Below are positions 11,930-23,026 of a stretch of DNA of 64,000 bases, in pieces. This DNA is from Geosiphon pyriformis (taxonomy: Eukaryota > Glomeromycota > Glomeromycetes > Archaeosporales > Geosiphonaceae). The DNA lies in NCBI GenBank assembly GCA_016748015.1, contig JAAOMT010000735.1, positions 130,256-194,255 on the forward strand. Reading direction: 5' to 3'. How positions within the stretch are numbered: position 1 is the first letter of the stretch; every line of letters begins with the position of its first letter. A program made the translations under genes and the position numbers. The notes under the pieces are model-generated. The model saw only the letters and a list, made by a program, of their open reading frames with translations. It did not search any database and was not told where the DNA came from.

Positions 11930-13325
11930 TAACAAAAGATGAATACACAAAAATATTAACAATTTCAATATTTTATAAATACTCAACAGTTCAAGAAGAA
12001 ATTATCTCAAAAGAAACAAAACCATATCAAACAACAGTCCAAATATTTTATCACTTATCAAGATATACTTTATTGGAAAAACAGAAAGAATTCAAATAAA
12101 CCAATCAAAATAATCACAGAACCAGAAAAAGAAACAATATTATTCAACATGCACTCTGATCCAATAGCAGAACATTTTTATAAAAAAGCAATCATAGAAA
12201 GAGCTAAAAAAAGATACTATTAGTTATCAATGTATCCAAACATCATCTAATATGTTCAAAATTGTGATGCTTGTCAAAGAAGAGAAGAAACAAGACCCAA
12301 TAAGTTTTTAAGATCAATTAAAGTAGAACAACTATTTGATTGCATTGAAATCAACTTAGTCAGACCATTAACAATCACCAGCAGAAGAAACAGATATATT
12401 GCAGTAGTCATAAATTATCTTACAAAATAGCCAGAAACAAAAACAATTCAAAGAGCAGATATAGAATCTGTAGCCAAATTTGTTTATTAAAATTTAATTT
12501 GTCAACATAGATGCCCAAAAGAATTACTATTCGACCAAGAAACTCACTTTGTAAATAAAACATTAGCAAAATTAAGTCAAAGATTTGGAATAAAAAGACC
12601 ATTATTATCATCATATTATTCACAAACCAATGGCTTAATCAAAAGATTCAATAGAATATTGTGTCAAGCAATTGCCAAAATCAGCCAAGAAAATCAAAAT
12701 AAATAGGATTTGTTTATATTATTAGTATTATTTGCTTATCAGACAATAAAGCAAGACACTATACAAGCAATACCATTTGAATTAGTATATAGTAGAACAG
12801 CAATATTATCAATAGAGATAAAAGTCAGTACATATCCAACTGAACCAATAACAAAAGACAATTTCCAAGAAACATTGTTGAGAAAAACATATGGCTTAAT
12901 AGAAACACTAGAAAACAAATAATAAAAAACAGCTGATAATATTCAAAAGTTACAAGAAAAACAAAAAGAAAAACATGATAACCAATTACTAAATAAACCA
13001 GTTGAATTCAAGATTGAAGACAAAATATTTTTATATTATACCAAAATGAAAAAACAATGGAGTGGAAAATTTGATCCCAAATAGAACAAACTATTTTACA
13101 TAGAAAAAATTCTAGGAAATAGAGCTTATAAATTAAGATGGGACAACAAAATCTTAGCCAAAGCAGTACATAGTAATCGACTGAAACCATATCATTATAT
13201 AGTATTATTATCTACCAATAATATTCCACAACTGGAAGTATAATGAATACTAGTTCAACCAGATGAGATTCCACGAAATTTGGAACCAATTATAATCATT
13301 GAACCAAACACATCAAATTAAACAA
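11930..13325 (+). pseudogene. Element D integrase (broken)
   Basis: Would join element cDNA to the genome. The HHCC zinc domain is legible: NMHSDPIAEHF near 12147-12180 and CDACQRR near 12264-12285. Catalytic core: EINLVRP near 12345-12367 (first Asp reads Asn), LLFDQETHF near 12526-12552 (second Asp kept) and GLIKRFNR near 12631-12655 (Glu reads Lys). Two of three catalytic residues are therefore lost. The C-terminal block matching WSGKF...GAYKLR (13058-13140) is the degraded GPY/F region. No chromodomain seen. Confidence 0.8.
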
Positions 13326-13375
13326 CCAAAAGAGTATATAAAAACACAGTATATACAACAAAAGCAACAAAGAAA

Positions 13376-13880
13376 ATGAAAATATCAGATTATATTCACA
13401 CTTAGTTCAACAATTGTTTTAGGCCTTAAGTCAACAGCAATTAAACATAGAAATTGTTATCAACCATCAAACAATCTGTTATCAAAACACTAAACAAAAA
13501 GAAAAAAGTACACTATACTAATAACCACAAAAACAATCAAGAAACTGGTCAGATAAAATAGTAAAGAAAATAAAGAACACTTTTGGAAAAATACTTATTA
13601 TAATTCTAACAAAAAAAATTTCAAAAGAAAATTGAAAACAATGAACAAAACAACTTCCAATACCATACTGCTACTATTAGTTGGGACAAAAGTTAAACAT
13701 TCAAAAATTATATCTTGATAAAGCCAAAAGAATATTCAATCAAGAAATAATACAGAATATTGAAAATATTATCAAAAAAAAGACAAATCTAATACTGTAC
13801 ATTAAAACAATCTATTGACTACATATGATATTTCAAAATTACTCAGAAATATTGTTACACTCTAACATAAAGACAATTAC
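13376..13880 (+). pseudogene. Element D third ORF (broken)
   Basis: A small reading region after integrase, in the position of ORF3 of B, C and E. By eye it matches element C best: LNIEIVINHQTICYQN near 13443-13490 corresponds to the C segment with EITINQQTIHYKN. Multiple stops. No transmembrane or signal segment is visible. Function unknown. Confidence 0.45.
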
Positions 13881-13910
13881 CATTAACCAATAGGAAAGAA
13901 TAAACAACGT

Positions 13911-14799
13911 TGTTACAGGTGATTATTTCTGCTGTTGAATTAAATAACAAACCCATAACTTAGTGCTCAAAAGCTACTTCCATGGATGAGGTTCTGCAAG
14001 TGTTGTATCTGAAGGTTTTGATGGAGTCCTTTGTATAATGGACAGAGATTCAATAGTGTTAATAGTAGATGTATCTTTTCAAGAGTTTTCTCAATTTCTT
14101 TCTTAGCATGGTGGCTGGATTTAGTCTGGCAGTTGTGCTTTTCTGGTAAGCTATTCGATAATATATAAAATGCTACTCTTATTTCTGGGTCTTTTATCAG
14201 GCTATCCTTGATGTTAATAACTCAGTGCTTAATCTTTTAATTAATTAGTATACAACAACAAAATCAAAAAAGAAAGAAAATAAAATAAAGAAAATAAAAA
14301 TAAAGAAAATAGAAAAAATAAGCCAGACAATTTGGTATATTAGTATCTCATCAATAGCCATGATCAAGAGCTATTGTTCCAGCATAGTTAAGTATCAATT
14401 ACTATCAACATGAAGTATTGATAGTGGAGAGTGGATTGAGATATGGAATAATTATTTATTTAATGATTGAGAACTGGAATGTTGCTTAGATTAAATCTAA
14501 ACTGAGAGGTCTGTCTTTTCAGCTTCTAATTCTACTGTTATATATACATAATTGAGATTTCTCAATTCCTCAATTCTTTGCGACAGAAATCCTGGGATTC
14601 CTGGAATCCTGCAATTCCTGATGAGAGGAATTCTGGAATTCTGGAATCCTGCAATTCCTTGTCAGGGAATCCTGAAATTCCTGAAATCCTGCAATTCCAC
14701 TGAGATGAATTCTGAAATTCCACATTTACTATGTCTATCTTAGATTGGCTAATATCTACTGACTAATAATACTATATTTCTTATATTCTATGAATAACA
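13911..14799 (-). repeat. 3' LTR of element C
   Basis: 889 bp, TGTTACAGGTGA to TGAATAACA on the plus strand. The polypurine tract adjoins its right end, so it is the 3' LTR of a minus-strand element. It contains three to four units of an approximately 40-bp AATTCC/GGAATCC-type repeat at about 14583-14725, a TATATATA box near 14540-14548, and hairpins at 14352-14376 and 14402-14424. It differs from the 5' LTR at scattered sites, mostly transitions. Confidence 0.9.
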
Positions 14800-14815
14800 T
14801 TATTCCCTCTTTTTA
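14800..14815 (-). promoter_or_regulatory. Polypurine tract of element C
   Basis: The minus strand reads AAAAAGAGGGAATA directly before the 3' LTR, the place where plus-strand DNA synthesis is primed. The same motif (AAAAAGAGGAAATAA, 43934-43948) precedes the element D LTR. Confidence 0.75.
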
Positions 14816-14849
14816 ATATTGAGCTCTATCAAAATCCAATTCATTTAAT

Positions 14850-15499
14850 TCTCCCTCTTAAAGTATTTTCTGAATTTCATTTTCGAGAATTATTTGTGTT
14901 ATTTGAATCCATAATTCCTCAAATTAAGCATTAGTGATTTTTCCCAATTGATTACTAGTAACTGTATCCATTGCTTTGTTGAGTAGGATTTCTGGTCAAT
15001 TCTGAAATGCTGTGTGTATTCAGTATATAGCTCAAGCTTGTGTGGATAAATTGTTTTTTCCCACAAAATGTTCTAGTTGTTGTAGTATTGTTGTGTTGAA
15101 TAACCGCTTTGTTTTATTCGTATATAAGTTCTGGATATTTATGTGTTGTCCCAAGTAAAAATAACAATAGTTTTTTGGAAACTATTGTATCCACCAAGTC
15201 CAAGTTTTTCTGGTAAGTTTTTGGTGTAATCCGACTATTTGTTGTTCTTTCATGGCCAATTTTATCTTAGTTATAATCTTGTTGACCATGTTTTCAAGTC
15301 TTTTCTGTGCTTTGTTTTGTGATATCTTTGTCATATTTTTGTAATGAATAGTTTGTTGATTGATGGTAATTTCCATCTCCTGGTGTTGGATTAATTGAAA
15401 AATTTGTTGGGCTAGTAAATGGATATTGTCTGTAATCTCCATTTTTCTGCTCTTTTTTGTCGCATTGACCATGTTCTTATATATTCTTTTGTCAATCAA
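14850..15499 (-). pseudogene. Element C third ORF (partly open)
   Basis: Starts at ATG 15499 soon after the integrase end and is open for 105 codons (to 15182); matching sequence continues with stops to about 14850. It aligns by eye with ORF3 of B and E through a IHLLAQQIFQL...EITINQQ segment and a C-terminal F-x(5)-Q-I-T-Q-I-I-L block near 14880-14920. Lys/Gln-rich, predicted helical, with no signal peptide or membrane segment. Function unknown. Confidence 0.55.
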
Positions 15500-15529
15500 T
15501 TGGATGTGTTGTTGTCAATGATAATGATT

Positions 15530-16343
15530 GGTTTCAGATTTCATGGAATCTCATTTGGTTGAACTAGTATTCTCTGTACTCCTAATTGTAAAATATTACT
15601 GGTAAATGATAATGCTATATAGTGGTATGGTTTCAGTCAATCTCCATGTGCTGCTTTAGTTAAGATTTTGTCATTTAATCTTAATTTGTAAGCTCCATTT
15701 TCTAGAATTTTTTCTATGTGAAATGATCTGTCTCATTTAGGGTCAAATTTTCCAATCCATTGTTTTTCCACTTTGATATGATGTAGTAGTACTTTGTCTC
15801 CAATCCTGAATTCAACTGGTTTATCTGGTAGTTGATTATCATGTCTTTCTTTTTGTTTCTCTTGTGATTTTTGTATGTTATCAGCTGCTCTTCATCGTTT
15901 GTTTTCTAATGTTTCCATTAAGTCATATGTTCTTTTCAACAATGTATTTTTGAAATTCTCTTCTGTTATTAGTTCGGTTGGGTATGTGCTGACTTCTATT
16001 TCCACTGGTAGTGTTGCTGTTCTACCATATACTAATTCAAATGGTGTTGCTTGTGTAGTATCTTGCTTCATTGTCCAATAAGCAAATAATACTGATGGTA
16101 TGAACAAATCTCATTTGTCCTGGTTTTCTTGGCTGAGTTTGGCAATTGCTTCACACAATATTCTGTTGAATCTTTTGACTAATCTATTGGTTTGTGGATG
16201 ATATGGTGATGATAATGGTCTCTTAATTCCGAATCTTTGGCTCAATTCTGTTAATGTTTTGTTCACAAAATGAGTTCCTTGGTCTAATAATAATTTTTTT
16301 GGACATTCATGTTGACAAATTAAATCTTGATAAACGAATTCAG
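15530..16343 (-). pseudogene. Element C integrase, C-terminal part (right of the break lies at 26220)
   Basis: The minus strand from 16343 reads EFVYQDLICQHECPKKL, then LLLDQGTHFVNK (second catalytic Asp present, about 16250-16290), a SPYHPQTNRLVKRFNR block (about 16160-16210, Lys in place of the catalytic Glu), an open run 16107-15892 (AYWTMKQDTTQATPFELVYG) and the WIGKFDP and GAYKLRLND blocks (about 15660-15760). Element B is inserted immediately upstream, between the first and second catalytic Asp; the N-terminal part is at 26220-26800. Confidence 0.8.
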
Positions 16344-16550
16344 TGTTACCAGTAGAATTTTAGCTATTAATTAGCATGAAATTACTCTTATAATTCTTAT
16401 AATTTATTAGTATATTAATATTATTTCAAATTATCATTTATTATTTAATCAATTATTACATATTACAATTCAATTAAAATAATCTAATTAGTATAACAGA
16501 AAGTAGGATAATCAAATTACACAATACCCTGAACTTTGTAACATTCAAAA

Positions 16551-16662
16551 ATTCGCCGAAATTTACAGAAATTTGCCGAAATTATGAATAGTTCACCCAA
16601 ATTAATCAATAGTTCAGTGAAATAACTTGTAGTTCATCAAAATGTATTTTTAGTTCACCAAA
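16551..16662 (+). promoter_or_regulatory. Six-unit motif array in U3 of element B 5' LTR
   Basis: Motif like RTTCRCCGAA starts at 16551, 16571, 16591, 16612, 16632 and 16653. Spacing is 20-21 bp, about two helical turns, so all copies would face one side of the DNA. It lies just upstream of the TATA box. Likely an activator-binding array, by inference. Confidence 0.6.
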
Positions 16663-16700
16663 AATTGAGCAAGTTCATAGACTAGTACTACAACAAGTTG

Positions 16701-16708
16701 TATAAAAG
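16701..16708 (+). promoter_or_regulatory. TATA box, element B 5' LTR
   Basis: TATAAAAG within GTTGTATAAAAGAAGAGC, kept in both LTRs of B (second copy 25620-25627) and in both LTRs of E, and still legible in ruined copy K near 48893. Confidence 0.7.
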
Positions 16709-17302
16709 AAGAGCTTTTTTTTTCTAGAAAATGTATCTTACTTTAGATTTATCACTTAAAACCATTCCTACACACATAAAAAAAAATAAATATCAAATAA
16801 TTCGAAAAACCAAATTCTTTAAATTATTGCACTTGAAAAATCCTCAAAACCCAACTAACATTTTGAAATTGATTAGCTACCAATTTCAGTAAACTGTTAG
16901 TGACTCCAGGCCTGGATAGAAAACGTTTCTCTTGACAAAATTCTATTTCTTTTATATTTTTTATATTTTTCTTTTCTTTTCTTATTACAATTATTAGAGT
17001 AGCCTACAGACAAGATTCCTGTAGAAGAGTTGACTTTCACAGCAAAGTAACTATACATTTTAGTGAGCTTCTAGACAAGCAATTCCTGGGAAAGAGTTGA
17101 CATTTACTACAACATAACTACATAAAGTAACTGGCATGGAATTGGCCATTCCACTTATAAGCCCAGCAAGTTCAAATTATAGAAGATAATTTGAAGATAA
17201 ATTCAGTTATTGGAGGTTCAACTATTTCTTGAGAACGTGAATTCACAGCAAATCAACATTACCAACATTTAAGAAAAGAGACCAAAAACCTCTGGTAACA
17301 TT

Positions 17303-17318
17303 TGGTGCTCTCCCACGG
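17303..17318 (+). promoter_or_regulatory. Primer binding site of element B
   Basis: TGGTGCTCTCCCACGG two bases after the LTR; starts with TGG for a tRNA CCA end. Identical over the first 14 bases to that of element E. The tRNA was not identified. Confidence 0.75.
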
Positions 17319-17345
17319 AAATAACACAGCAACAACAAATTCAAA

Positions 17346-18705
17346 GTGGTGATTACACCAGACACAGCAACTCTAGAGTATTACCAGTCAATTTACACCC
17401 ACTGCAAGCAAAGATTCAACATTCCAGACAGAATTGAAGTTGTAAAGAAATCAGTATACCAATACATTAAAAACCACATCAACAATTATCTTTTTGGAAA
17501 CTACAACATTTCAGAAATTAGAAACAACCTCTACAATAATTTAGTGCACTATTCACAATTGGGAACAGAAGACCTGAACAGTGAAACACTTGCTACCTAC
17601 TTCCAAGAACTTAATTTTAACATTATTGAGTATTGTGAAGAAAAATACCCAGTACAGTCTAAATACTTTTTTGACTTTGAATCAGAGATAGAAACAAGCA
17701 ACAAAGGCAAACAAAGATTGAAGCAATACTCAAGAACCACTCCAAACACTTCAACACTACAAAAAACAACTGCTAAACACTTGCAAATACCTGAACAAGG
17801 AACCAGTGTCAAATTACCACTTTCTATTACACTATTTCTAATTTTACTTGTTCAACCACAAACACCAAATTCACCACTTAGCTGTTTCTCCAGACCAAAA
17901 GATTTTCAGTCACCTAGAAATCCTACTCAACAGCAGGAACCAATATCAACAAGTGCCAATATCATTGATTACTTACAAGAAAACGAAAGTAATTACTCAG
18001 AAAGCTTGGAAAGTAAAGAAACTGAATCAGAACCAGAAGAAATTACAGAAAATGAAGAAGAAATGGCAACTGCTTACATTGCAAAAATCCCAGAATTCAC
18101 TGGTAAAGACAATGATACCAGTCCTCAAGAATGGCTTGACAAGATTCAAAAAGCAGGAGATGCAAATGCTCAAAGCAATTCCCTACTTTTTCCAAGAAAC
18201 AGCAGGAGAATGGTTTGAAAATTTAGAAGAACCATTTAAAAACTGGCAAGCATTCAAAAATGCTTTTCTACAACAATTCACCAACAACAATATCTCTATC
18301 ACTCTCAGAAACCACTTTCGCAATATTAAACAAGAAACATCTGAATCTGTTATGACCTATCTTGAAAGATTTAACAAACTTCTCAGACGAATCCGACAAT
18401 TGAAAACCAATGACTACTATTCTGATGCTCAAATTCTGGATCAGTTTATAGCAGGATTAAAAGACAAACTAATTAAGAAAGTCCATTCACATGCTCCAGC
18501 AGACTTAGCAACTGCTATTAGACATGCAAAGAGCTATGAAATGGCAATAGAAGAAGCAAATTACACCAAGCTTGTAAACCTTGCAATTGGAGAAACCAGC
18601 TCAGCAGCTGAAGAAAAGATAGACCAACTCACAAAGAAAGTTGAAAGCTATTTTACAAACCAACAACAACAGCAGCAACAACCACAAAGATATCAACCAC
18701 TACAA
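17346..18705 (+). pseudogene. Element B gag (20-bp deletion)
   Basis: Gag of the particle. The frame opens after the LTR with no ATG; a GTG at 17346 sits where element E also has GTG (33241). The N-terminal segment (17346-17680) is followed by a Pro/Ser/Thr-rich stretch and an acidic Glu-rich stretch to 18060. The retrotransposon-gag core starts at MATAYIAKIPEF (18064) and includes AGEWFENL (18201-18224) and an FRNIKQETSESV block. A 20-bp deletion near 18171 between short aatg repeats shifts the frame; the core continues to a Gln-rich tail ending at 18705. Confidence 0.85.
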
Positions 18706-19740
18706 TGATGCAACCAAAACAATTTTGGATGACCATCCAACAACCAATCTCAAAATTGTTATTATTGTGGAATTTCAGGACACTAAAAACGAGATTGTAG
18801 GAAGTTGCAAAGAGACCAACAAAACAGGAGTAATCAACATTACTCTTCACCACAACAATCCTATTACCAATCTCTACCACTAACCTATTATTCACTAAAA
18901 CCACAAAATCAAAACTACTATCCACCAGCTCCACAATCAATGTAGCAACAATATCAGCAACCTTTACTAATTCAGCCATATCAGACACCACCCACTCAAC
19001 AATATTAAGTACCAGCAAGAAGATTGGTTCAACATAACCAATTTACATCCCAAAATCAATTGCAGAATAACCACAACAGAATCAATCCAAATAACCAGTT
19101 GGTTCCCTGAAATTCAGGTCAGCAAAGACCTGATCACTATCACACTCAACCCAGTTATCTTATAATACCAGAGGAATCGGATTTTCAACAAACTGTACTT
19201 TCTGAAGATGAAGTTGCAGTGCTAAGATCAAACCCTTCCAACCACACCATTCCACCAGCTCAAATTGCCCAAAATGCTAATCTGTCAGATATATTTCTAT
19301 TTGAATTTAAAGCAAATGAATCACCATTTCTGCTTAGTAATGCAGCAGTCAATGAACAGAAAGCAATTACTGCCATGTACACAGAAGCTACAGTGGAAGG
19401 AAAACCCATTCGCTTAATCTTAGATAATGAATCAGCTGGAAGTATCATCACTTACCAGCTGATACAACAACTCAAATGAAACGTAGACAGACTAGCTCAA
19501 ACAGTTATTGTTATAGCTGATGGTATGAAGAAGACTCCAGTAGAAGAAATTGATGATTTCTCTTTTTCAATTGATGGAATCACCATTCCAGTTAAAGTTC
19601 TTGTTATGGATGCACCCTAATACCAAGCTCTAATCAGAAATGATTGGCTTCTCAAGACCAATGCAAACTTGAACTGAGAAACTCAAGAACTTAAAATCTC
19701 ATACCAAGGACAATATATCATAGTACCTGCAACCTGTAGT
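18706..19740 (+). pseudogene. Element B nucleocapsid tail and retropepsin (active site lost)
   Basis: In the frame of the gag core, the sequence continues through a CCHC knuckle region (YYCGISGH near 18757-18782) and a Gln/Tyr/Pro-rich tail into the protease. ITAMYTEATVEGKPIRLIL (19360-19423) leads to the active site, which reads D-N-E (19424-19432) instead of D-S-G, so the enzyme should be inactive. ALIRNDWL near 19627-19650 closes the domain. Stops occur near 18706, 18943, 19006 and 19477. Confidence 0.8.
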
Positions 19741-19929
19741 ACCTTTAACAAACAATCAGAAAAAGCTCCAGTATTTGAATTTGAAGAAGAGAAAGAAATG
19801 CCACTTACTGAAACCTACATGGCTCTTGGATTAACATCCAATTAGGCTGAAAAAACCAAACAAGAGATTTTTGAAGAATCAAGGGGATGGAAGAAAGTTA
19901 AATATTCTACACCAGAACCACAGAAACAA

Positions 19930-20531
19930 CCACCCTATATTCCACTCAAATGCAAAGATTGCAACAAAAAACTTTCATCAATGGGAGCATGTATTTCTCC
20001 AGAAGAGGAATATGAAACTCGTACTGTTATTTTTGCAAAGCATGCCATAGAGAACGATTTGGATCTTCAAAAAAAAGTGGAAAATAGGACAACACACCTT
20101 GCCTTACATGTGGAGAAATGTTACCAGAAGAATGCAATTGGATTAATGTAGCAATGAGAAGAGGAGTATGTGATTAAACCTGTCAATATGCTCTATCAAT
20201 TTCGGAAAAAGTCAGAAGAGAAACACCATTTAATACAGCATACAACAGTGCTCTCAATAAACTTTACCACTACCCTCATGATGCTGAAATGATTTTTGAC
20301 CTAGCAATGACATTGATCAATAGAGCCACCCAAGAAAATGTTCGCCAAATGAAAGAAGCTGAATATATTGAGTATACCATAGAATTAGCTGGATTTAATT
20401 ATAAAGATGAAGTAGAAATCTACTACCAAATTGCAAGCTACACATATCTGACCAAAGAAGCTCAAATTCAATGATTAGAGCAAATGAACATTCAATTGTG
20501 TGAGGAATGTGTTATGCCTTGTGATAACTAA
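19930..20531 (+). pseudogene. Element B cysteine-rich/helical module (1-bp deletion)
   Basis: Module of unknown function between protease and dUTPase. CKDCNKKLSSMGAC (19951-19992) is followed by a 1-bp deletion near 20024 that hides a CYFCKACH group, then PCLTCGEM (20098-20121), CNWINVAMRRGVCD, and a helical segment RATQENVRQMKEAEYIEY (about 20319-20375) that is open at 20289-20474. A second cluster LCEEC...WCLEC spans 20490-20545. Stops at 20177, 20472 and 20529. Confidence 0.65.
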
Positions 20532-21101
20532 TGGTGTTTAGAATGTTATGCTCTTAGCATTCCTCTGTCAGATGAGAATGATGAAAATAAAATCGAATTT
20601 GGAGTATCTGAACTAGTAGAAGAACTACCAACCACTCCCATCTATCTTCTTGAAAAGCAACCACCTCTACAACTTAAATATTTTGACAACCATGGCCAAG
20701 GAATCAGACCAGAAAAAGCACACGAAATTGATGCTGGATATGACCTAAGATACCCAGGAAAAGATACTTTGATTCTCCAACCAAAGTCTTTGACAAAAAT
20801 CAATCTCAAAATTGCTCTTAAAATTCCACCAGGAGCAATGATTCAAATTGCCTCCAGATCATCATTGGCAAGCAAAATAATCAATATTAGAGGAGGAGTT
20901 ATAGATGCAGGATATATTGGAGACATTACTATCATGTTACAGAATGAGACAGACAAACCATTCAAAATTGAACATGCTGAAAAAATTGCTCAAGCAATTT
21001 ACTTACCCTTAATCAACATTTCGGGTTTACAATCAGTAAACAACAGAGAACAATTGGGAAAAAATGAAAGAGGAACTCAAGGTTTTGGTTCAACTGAATG
21101 A
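20532..21101 (+). CDS. Element B dUTPase domain (open, 189 codons between stops)
   Basis: Trimeric dUTPase fold, predicted to convert dUTP to dUMP during reverse transcription. All five motifs are in one open frame: HEIDAGYDLRYPG (motif 1, about 20721-20759), SRSSLASK (motif 2, about 20854-20878), GGVIDAGYIGDI (motif 3, about 20893-20928), AEKIAQAIYLPL (motif 4, about 20976-21011) and RGTQGFGSTE (motif 5, about 21069-21098; the last Gly reads Glu). The motif 3 Asp and Tyr are present. It is a domain of Gag-Pol, with no start codon of its own. Placement between protease and RT is unlike retroviral dUTPases. Confidence 0.85.
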   Translation, partial: WCLECYALSIPLSDENDENKIEFGVSELVEELPTTPIYLLEKQPPLQLKYFDNHGQGIRPEKAHEIDAGYDLRYPGKDTLILQPKSLTKINLKIALKIPPGAMIQIASRSSLASKIINIRGGVIDAGYIGDITIMLQNETDKPFKIEHAEKIAQAIYLPLINISGLQSVNNREQLGKNERGTQGFGSTE

Positions 21102-21650
21102 TTTACAGTCCCAGTAAACATAGTTTTTAATACACAAAATGAATCTCACCAGATTCTTCAACTTTCTCAGCCAATTACCATTTCACCTTTTGGAGAACAT
21201 CACGAAATTTACACTTGCTCAAAACCCACCACTACACAACAAATCTTTGAATCCAATGAACAAATCTGTTTGAAGCATGAAATATTAATTCCAAACGTTT
21301 ATATTCTCAAAGGAATGAAAAAATTTCAAGTTACATTCTACAACCTTAATAATTACTCTATTGTTTTATTAAACAAATTAGAAATTGGAATCATATGCAG
21401 CAATATCTTTCAAGATGAAAACCCTCAAATTGTCTCTAATTTCATCGAAATTGTAAAGCACACTCTACTCCCAAATCCAAATATCATTCCCACTACTGAA
21501 AACTACTACTTGTTGGAAGAAAAACTCTCTTGAATCAATATGGGTCCCTTAGAACCTCAACAACAAAGACAATTGAAACAATTAATAGCTGAATTTGCAA
21601 ATATATTTGCAAAAGACAACAATGACTTGGGAAAAACAGACATTGTTCAA
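21102..21650 (+). pseudogene. Element B pre-RT linker
   Basis: Beta-rich segment between dUTPase and RT, same frame as both. Open at 21270-21533 with a KKFQVTFYNLNNYSIVLLNK...IG pattern, the counterpart of the NNT...EIP-x-GT-x-IG segment in subfamily 1. Such a linker is common in gypsy Pol before RT. It ends near 21540 with a stop, and RT-proximal sequence (LAEFANIFAKDNND) follows. Confidence 0.6.
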
Positions 21651-22945
21651 CATCAGATCCATATAGGAGATGCTCTACCAAAACGTCAACAAACTTATTA
21701 AGTACCACCTGCCAGCCACTAATTCATCAGAGAAAAGGTCCAAAGAATGCTCAATAACGGATTGATTCAACTATCAAGAAGTCCTTGGGCCTCACTAGTA
21801 GTTTTAGTTAAAAAGAAAAACAGAAAAATCAGATTCTGTGTTGATTATAGACAACTGAATAGTGTTACAATTGGAGATGTCTACCCTCTTCCAAGAATTG
21901 ATGACATGCTAGATGCTCTAGGAAAAGCCAAGTTCTTTTCAACTTTAGACCTGGAAAGTGAATACTGGCAAGTCGAAATGGACCCAAAACAGCATTTACC
22001 ACTCAAAGAGAAAATTATGAGTTTAATGTTATGCCTTTTGAACTCTGCAATACACCAGCAACATTTCAGCAACTCATGGATGTTATCTATGAAGGACTTT
22101 TGTGGCAATCAGTAGTTGTTTATCTTGATGATACTGATGTATACTCACCAAGCTTTGAAGCCCATCTTATTCACCTGTGAGAAGTTTTTCAACAATTACG
22201 GAAAGCAAGATTAAAGTTAAATATTGAGAAATGTCACTTTGGAAAAACAAGCTTGATCTTTCTTGGACACATAGTTAGTAAAGATAAAATCAAACCAAAT
22301 TCAGGAACAATTAGTGCTGTCAAAAACTTTCAAACCCCCAGAAATACTACAGAACTAAGAGGATTTGTGGGATTAGCCTCTTACTATCGAAAATTCATAA
22401 AAAGATTCTCAGAAATTGCCAAACCACTCAATTATCTTACCAACAAAAACGTACCATACAAATGGACTGAAGAACAACAAAAAGCTTTTGAAATTCTCAA
22501 AACAAAATTGACAACAGCCCCAGTTCTTGCTTACTCAGACTTCAACAAACAATTCCAATTAGCCACTGATGCCTCACATATAGCATTTGGTGCTATTTTA
22601 TCACAATTAAATGAAAATGGCCAAGAACAAGTTATTGCCTATGCCAGCAGAACACTCAAGTTAACAGAACTCAAATATGGCTCAACTGAATTAGAAGCTG
22701 CTGCAGTTATTTGGGCTCTTAAATATTTTTAACAATATCTGAAGAATAGAAAAGAATTTGACATAATAACGGACAACATTGGCCTTAAATGGCTCAATAA
22801 AAAGAAAACTGAACAAAATGTCAAACAGTCTCAATGGAATGACTTCTTAGCAGACTACAGATATATTGTATACCACAAACCAGAAAAACTACATACCAAT
22901 GTTGATAGCCTCTCAAGAATGAGACAAGATTAATACCAACAACAA
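21651..22945 (+). pseudogene. Element B reverse transcriptase and RNase H (13-bp deletion, stops)
   Basis: RT blocks: FCVDYRQLNS (21835-21864), TLDLESEYWQVEMD (21942-21980), then a 13-bp deletion near 21985 between CCCAAA repeats (seen against element E) that shifts frame. The catalytic block VVYLDDTDVYS is intact (YLDD at 22121-22132), the only readable gypsy copy here that keeps both Asp residues. FLGHIVSKD at 22259-22285. RNase H: LATDASHIAFGAIL (22559-22600), YASRTLKLTELKYGSTELE, a stop at 22730, then ITDNIGLKWL near 22766. Stops also at 21700, 22178 and 22932. Confidence 0.88.
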
Positions 22946-23026
22946 TTCCACCATAACTTATCAACTTACCAACAAAATAACCAAACAAGAATAGATCCCA
23001 GAAACTACAGCAATCTTAAAAATTAT

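Larger units (their letters stand above)
8935..13910 (+). mobile_element. Element D, middle segment (subfamily 1 gypsy, plus strand)
   Basis: Plus-strand order: cysteine-rich/helical module, dUTPase, linker, RT, RNase H, integrase and third ORF. It stops at 13910, where element C is inserted (target duplication acgt at 13907-13910 and acat at 43833-43836, one transition apart). Its 3' end resumes at 43833 and closes with an LTR ending at 44785. Gag and protease are absent because the left edge joins another copy at about 8935. Confidence 0.85.
16344..17300 (+). repeat. 5' LTR of element B (subfamily 2)
   Basis: 957 bp starting TGTTACCAGTAGAATTTTAG and ending TCTGGTAACA, an inverted terminal pair. 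U3 carries six copies of a 10-nt motif at 20-21-bp spacing (16551-16662), then TATAAAAG at 16701-16708. The primer binding site begins two bases after its end. Confidence 0.92.

Noticed and set aside
18653-19018. 121-codon minus-strand open stretch rich in Val
   Set aside because: Antisense of the Gln/Asn-rich gag tail of element B.
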